From Pontederia crassipes (lineage: Eukaryota > Streptophyta > Magnoliopsida > Commelinales > Pontederiaceae), in assembly GCA_030549335.1 (NCBI GenBank), contig CM060198.1, forward strand, positions 54,755,995 through 54,819,994: DNA of 64,000 nt, written 5' to 3'. A program made the position numbers and the translations under genes. Of the stretch, positions 61,883 to 64,000 are shown one piece after another; positions within the stretch are counted from its first letter, which is position 1; the number at the start of each line of letters is the position of its first letter. Under the pieces are notes generated by a model that did no database searches, was not told the origin of the DNA, and saw nothing but the letters and a program-made list of their open reading frames with translations.

Positions 61883-62978
61883 ATGTTATACACACTCGTA
61901 GCCGCAATATCCCAAGAAATCGGCTCTAGAAACAAAGATGGCAGCCTCCGAAAAAAGCGTCTCATGAATTGGAACGATGAGTTAGACCAAGTATTTGTTG
62001 GTGTCATGAAAATTGAATATCTAGATGGAAACTTTAACAACGGTGCCTTCACATCGGACACATGAAAGCACATATTGACAAGATTTAATGAGACCAGGGG
62101 AAAGGGTTACGATATGCAAAATTTGAAAAATAGACTTAAATTTTTGCAGAAGTCGTACCTACTTTATAGAAGTCTAATTAATAGAAGCGGACAGGGATGG
62201 TATTTCGATAAGAAAATCCCTACCCCAAGTGAAGCTGCCTTGTGGGAAAAGGTTATAGCGGTAAGCGTCTAGGCCAAACTCACCTTCAATTATCCATCGA
62301 TCCCTTCTTAATGTCTCATTAATGATCTTCTTTTCCTTCATGTAATAGGCCAACAAAGAGTACGGGAGAATTAAGGACAAGCCCTTTCCAGTGTACAATG
62401 ACCTGGACTTCATTTACTCTAAGAACACTACTATTGGGAGTAGGACCATTGCTACGACCATGGATGGAATGCCGTCAGACGACCATGACCAACCTGAGGG
62501 CGTCGACGTAGAAGAGGTTGACATACCCCTAGAAGGTATGAACTTCTGCCCTGCTGCTATCGGCAATGACCCAAGTAGTGGTTTCACAAACGAAGCCACT
62601 TACGACAGTCCTTCGTCGAATCCCATCGCTGGAGTGAGTCCTACACCAGGTATAGGAAAGAGGGCCAGATTTAGTGGACAACCAAATAGAAATAGAAAGG
62701 GAAGAGTGGACAGTAGTGAGGCGATGGAGATTATGAAGGAGATGACACAACAAGGAAAGAAGAGCCTCCTTTTGATGGATGGGATATTGCAGCGCGAGAA
62801 GGAGGCGAACCCGTACACCATGACAGAATGCTGGTCCAAGCTGCGCGAGAAAGTGACTCACTGTACTCTTGAGTTCAAATTGGCTATGATTGAAGCATTC
62901 AAGGATGAAAGCAACTACTGGGCTTTCATGACCTGCGACGATGACATGTTGGAGCCGTGGCTATTGGAACAAGTATAA
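61883..62978 (+). pseudogene. Myb/SANT-like protein (PIF/Harbinger ORF1)
   Basis: Exon 61883-62260 ends at GCG|GTAAGC and exon 62349-62978 begins after TAG, phase 0. A trihelix-like Myb/SANT domain is visible: LMNWNDELDQVFVGVM, then the KNRLKFLQKSYLLYRSL helix, SGQGWYFDKKIPTPSEAALW, and the linker KPFPVYNDLDF. The second exon carries an acidic region, a basic NLS-like NRNRKGRVD and a C-terminal helical region. In this family the protein partners the transposase in DNA binding and nuclear import. A TGA at 62063-62065 stands where the domain normally has Trp, so this copy is broken unless read through. The true 5' exon is uncertain. Confidence 0.8.
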
Positions 62979-62993
62979 GAGTACAGAAGGAAG

Positions 62994-63332
62994 CATCAAC
63001 ACGGAGGATCGAGATCTGCCTTCTTTGGATGCACTACCTCCAGTTTCACAATTGGATAATCGATCACATCAGCAACCTTCCGATTGGCATCCTCACGTAT
63101 TTCAGGCACATATTTTGGTATGACTTTACCACCTGTGCCTTTTGCAACATCCCCCGGGGCAACAAGCAATGTCTCGACAATTACATTTTCTGACCGCAGC
63201 ACATTCGCTCCATCAATAGTCTCTTCTCAGTTTGCATCTACATTAGCAACCGCTACTTGTATGGGTTTCGTATTTCGCTCTTCGCCTAGCAGGGCCTCCA
63301 CTTTTGCATGGGCTTCTTGTTTCCCATGAGTC
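62994..63332. other. Segment open on both strands between ORF1 and transposase
   Basis: On the minus strand about 112 codons run from ATG at 63330 to TGA near 62996 with one internal TGA (63224-63226), reading for example VAPGDVAKGTGGKVIPK and VADVIDYPIVKLEVV. On the plus strand 81 codons are open from 63084. I recognise neither. It could be captured host sequence or a former part of the element. Confidence 0.3.
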
Positions 63333-63636
63333 ATGTATCCTGATCATTGTGTAGACACCTAACACGTGTGTTGTCACTTTTGGCACCATCTTTTGGCATC
63401 ATGACATGTAGCGTATGTTATTAATCGTATGTTGTTGGGTGATCACCTTTTGGTCCATGTGGAAAAAATATATGACAGTACTTAACACTTTTGTGTTGTA
63501 ACAACAATGTGGTCTTTATTACTTACCCAATTTTGCCACATCTTGTCTTAACTATTATCATAATTTTCGATTATTTGTTATTGTATTGTGTAATGCTTGT
63601 GTGATTATTTTACCTTTGCTCTTGTGTTTCTCGTAG

Positions 63637-64000
63637 ATGAATAGACACATATTGATACAACTGTTGGTTGAGGAGGAAAAAATTCAAGAGGACCTGATAA
63701 GTGGCACAATTGAATTAGATTTGCAAGCACCAATACAAAGACTTCTATGCAGAACTCGTCCCTAATATGGGCATGAGGTCATCGTAAACATCCTTAAGGG
63801 TCATCCACAGCGTTGTTATGATATATTTACATTGTCTCCTTGATGTTTCTCAAGCTAGAGGAGTTGCTAATGTCCAGAAATCTAATACGACACAACATAC
63901 AACTACGTGCGAGCAACTCACTTTTTTCCTGCATTGCATTGGGCACAGCATGACCAACAGGAACCTGGCCGAGCAATTCCAACATTCAAGCGAAACGATA
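63637..64000 (+). pseudogene. PIF/Harbinger transposase N-terminus (partial, window edge)
   Basis: The ATG at 63637 follows an AG acceptor-like TCGTAG. Family landmarks are GHEVIVNILKGHPQRCYDIF (63770-63830) and, in another frame, CEQLTFFLHCIGHSMTNRNL and FQHSSETI (63915-64000), the region just before the nuclease core of DDE_Tnp_4 transposases. TAA at 63762 and a frameshift at about 63840-63890 interrupt it. The catalytic D, D and E residues lie beyond the window. Confidence 0.75.

Larger units (their letters stand above)
60576..64000 (+). mobile_element. PIF/Harbinger transposon, left part (continues past window)
   Basis: The terminus GGGGCCGTTTGGTGGAATAA at 60576 is preceded by TAA (60573-60575). 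Downstream on the same strand lie a Myb/SANT-like gene (61883-62978) and the start of a PIF/Harbinger-type transposase (63637 to the window end). These are the two genes of autonomous plant PIF/Harbinger elements, and no opposing terminus is found before 64000. The ORF1 gene carries a nonsense codon and the transposase a frameshift, so this copy is probably inactive. The 5' 1.3 kb contains duplicated CGATCGATCCATCGTGAGG-like phrases. Confidence 0.75.

Overview
The window is nuclear DNA of a flowering plant. Its genes are split by AT-rich GT-AG introns, intergenic DNA is very AT-rich, and plant families are present: a dymeclin gene, an ETO1-like ethylene regulator, Ty1/copia elements with a tRNA-Met type primer site, CACTA, Mutator, hAT and Tourist/PIF-Harbinger elements. 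A monocot is my guess only, because the GC-rich first dymeclin exon is followed by AT-rich exons. Gene models were spliced by eye from conserved protein content, splice sites and codon phase.

There are two well-supported host genes, both on the minus strand. One is dymeclin (18126 down to 6085, 18 proposed exons, about 707 residues; a Golgi-associated, probably N-myristoylated protein). The other is an ETO1-LIKE BTB/TPR protein (33486 down to 28453, 5 exons, 885 residues; a CUL3 adaptor for ACC synthase turnover). A third, unrecognised three-exon gene on the plus strand (52661-53505) would encode a 111-residue membrane protein. A short GA-repeat-containing ORF near 2.9-3.2 kb is doubtful.

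Layout: 1-6 kb holds inverted-repeat MITEs, microsatellites, a CACTA-like subterminal fragment and a tRNA-derived SINE candidate. 6-18 kb is dymeclin, with a hAT-type element in its last intron and a 2-kb Mutator-type element carrying LINE sequence in intron 16. 19.6-24.3 kb is a decayed but structurally complete Copia retrotransposon. 25.7-27.4 kb holds two inverted-repeat elements. 28.4-34.4 kb is ETO1-LIKE with its leader. 38.5-42.1 kb holds a MITE, a Copia gag remnant, a Tourist MITE and a second Copia fragment. 43.9-49.1 kb is a truncated CACTA element containing a tandem mini-exon array and interrupted by a Mutator-type element with a GC-rich payload. 49.1-52.3 kb has a 0.6-kb direct duplication, a 116-bp tandem duplication and a Tourist-like MITE. 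53.5-60.5 kb is AT-rich, with a 345-bp tandem duplication and a hAT-type element. From 60.58 kb to the window end runs the left part of a PIF/Harbinger element with a Myb/SANT-like ORF1 and the start of its transposase.

I see no operon, CRISPR array or bacterial-type system. The window's distinctive content is layered transposon structure: an element inside a dymeclin intron, Mutator inside CACTA, and a Tourist MITE sharing terminal sequence with a PIF/Harbinger element 19 kb away.
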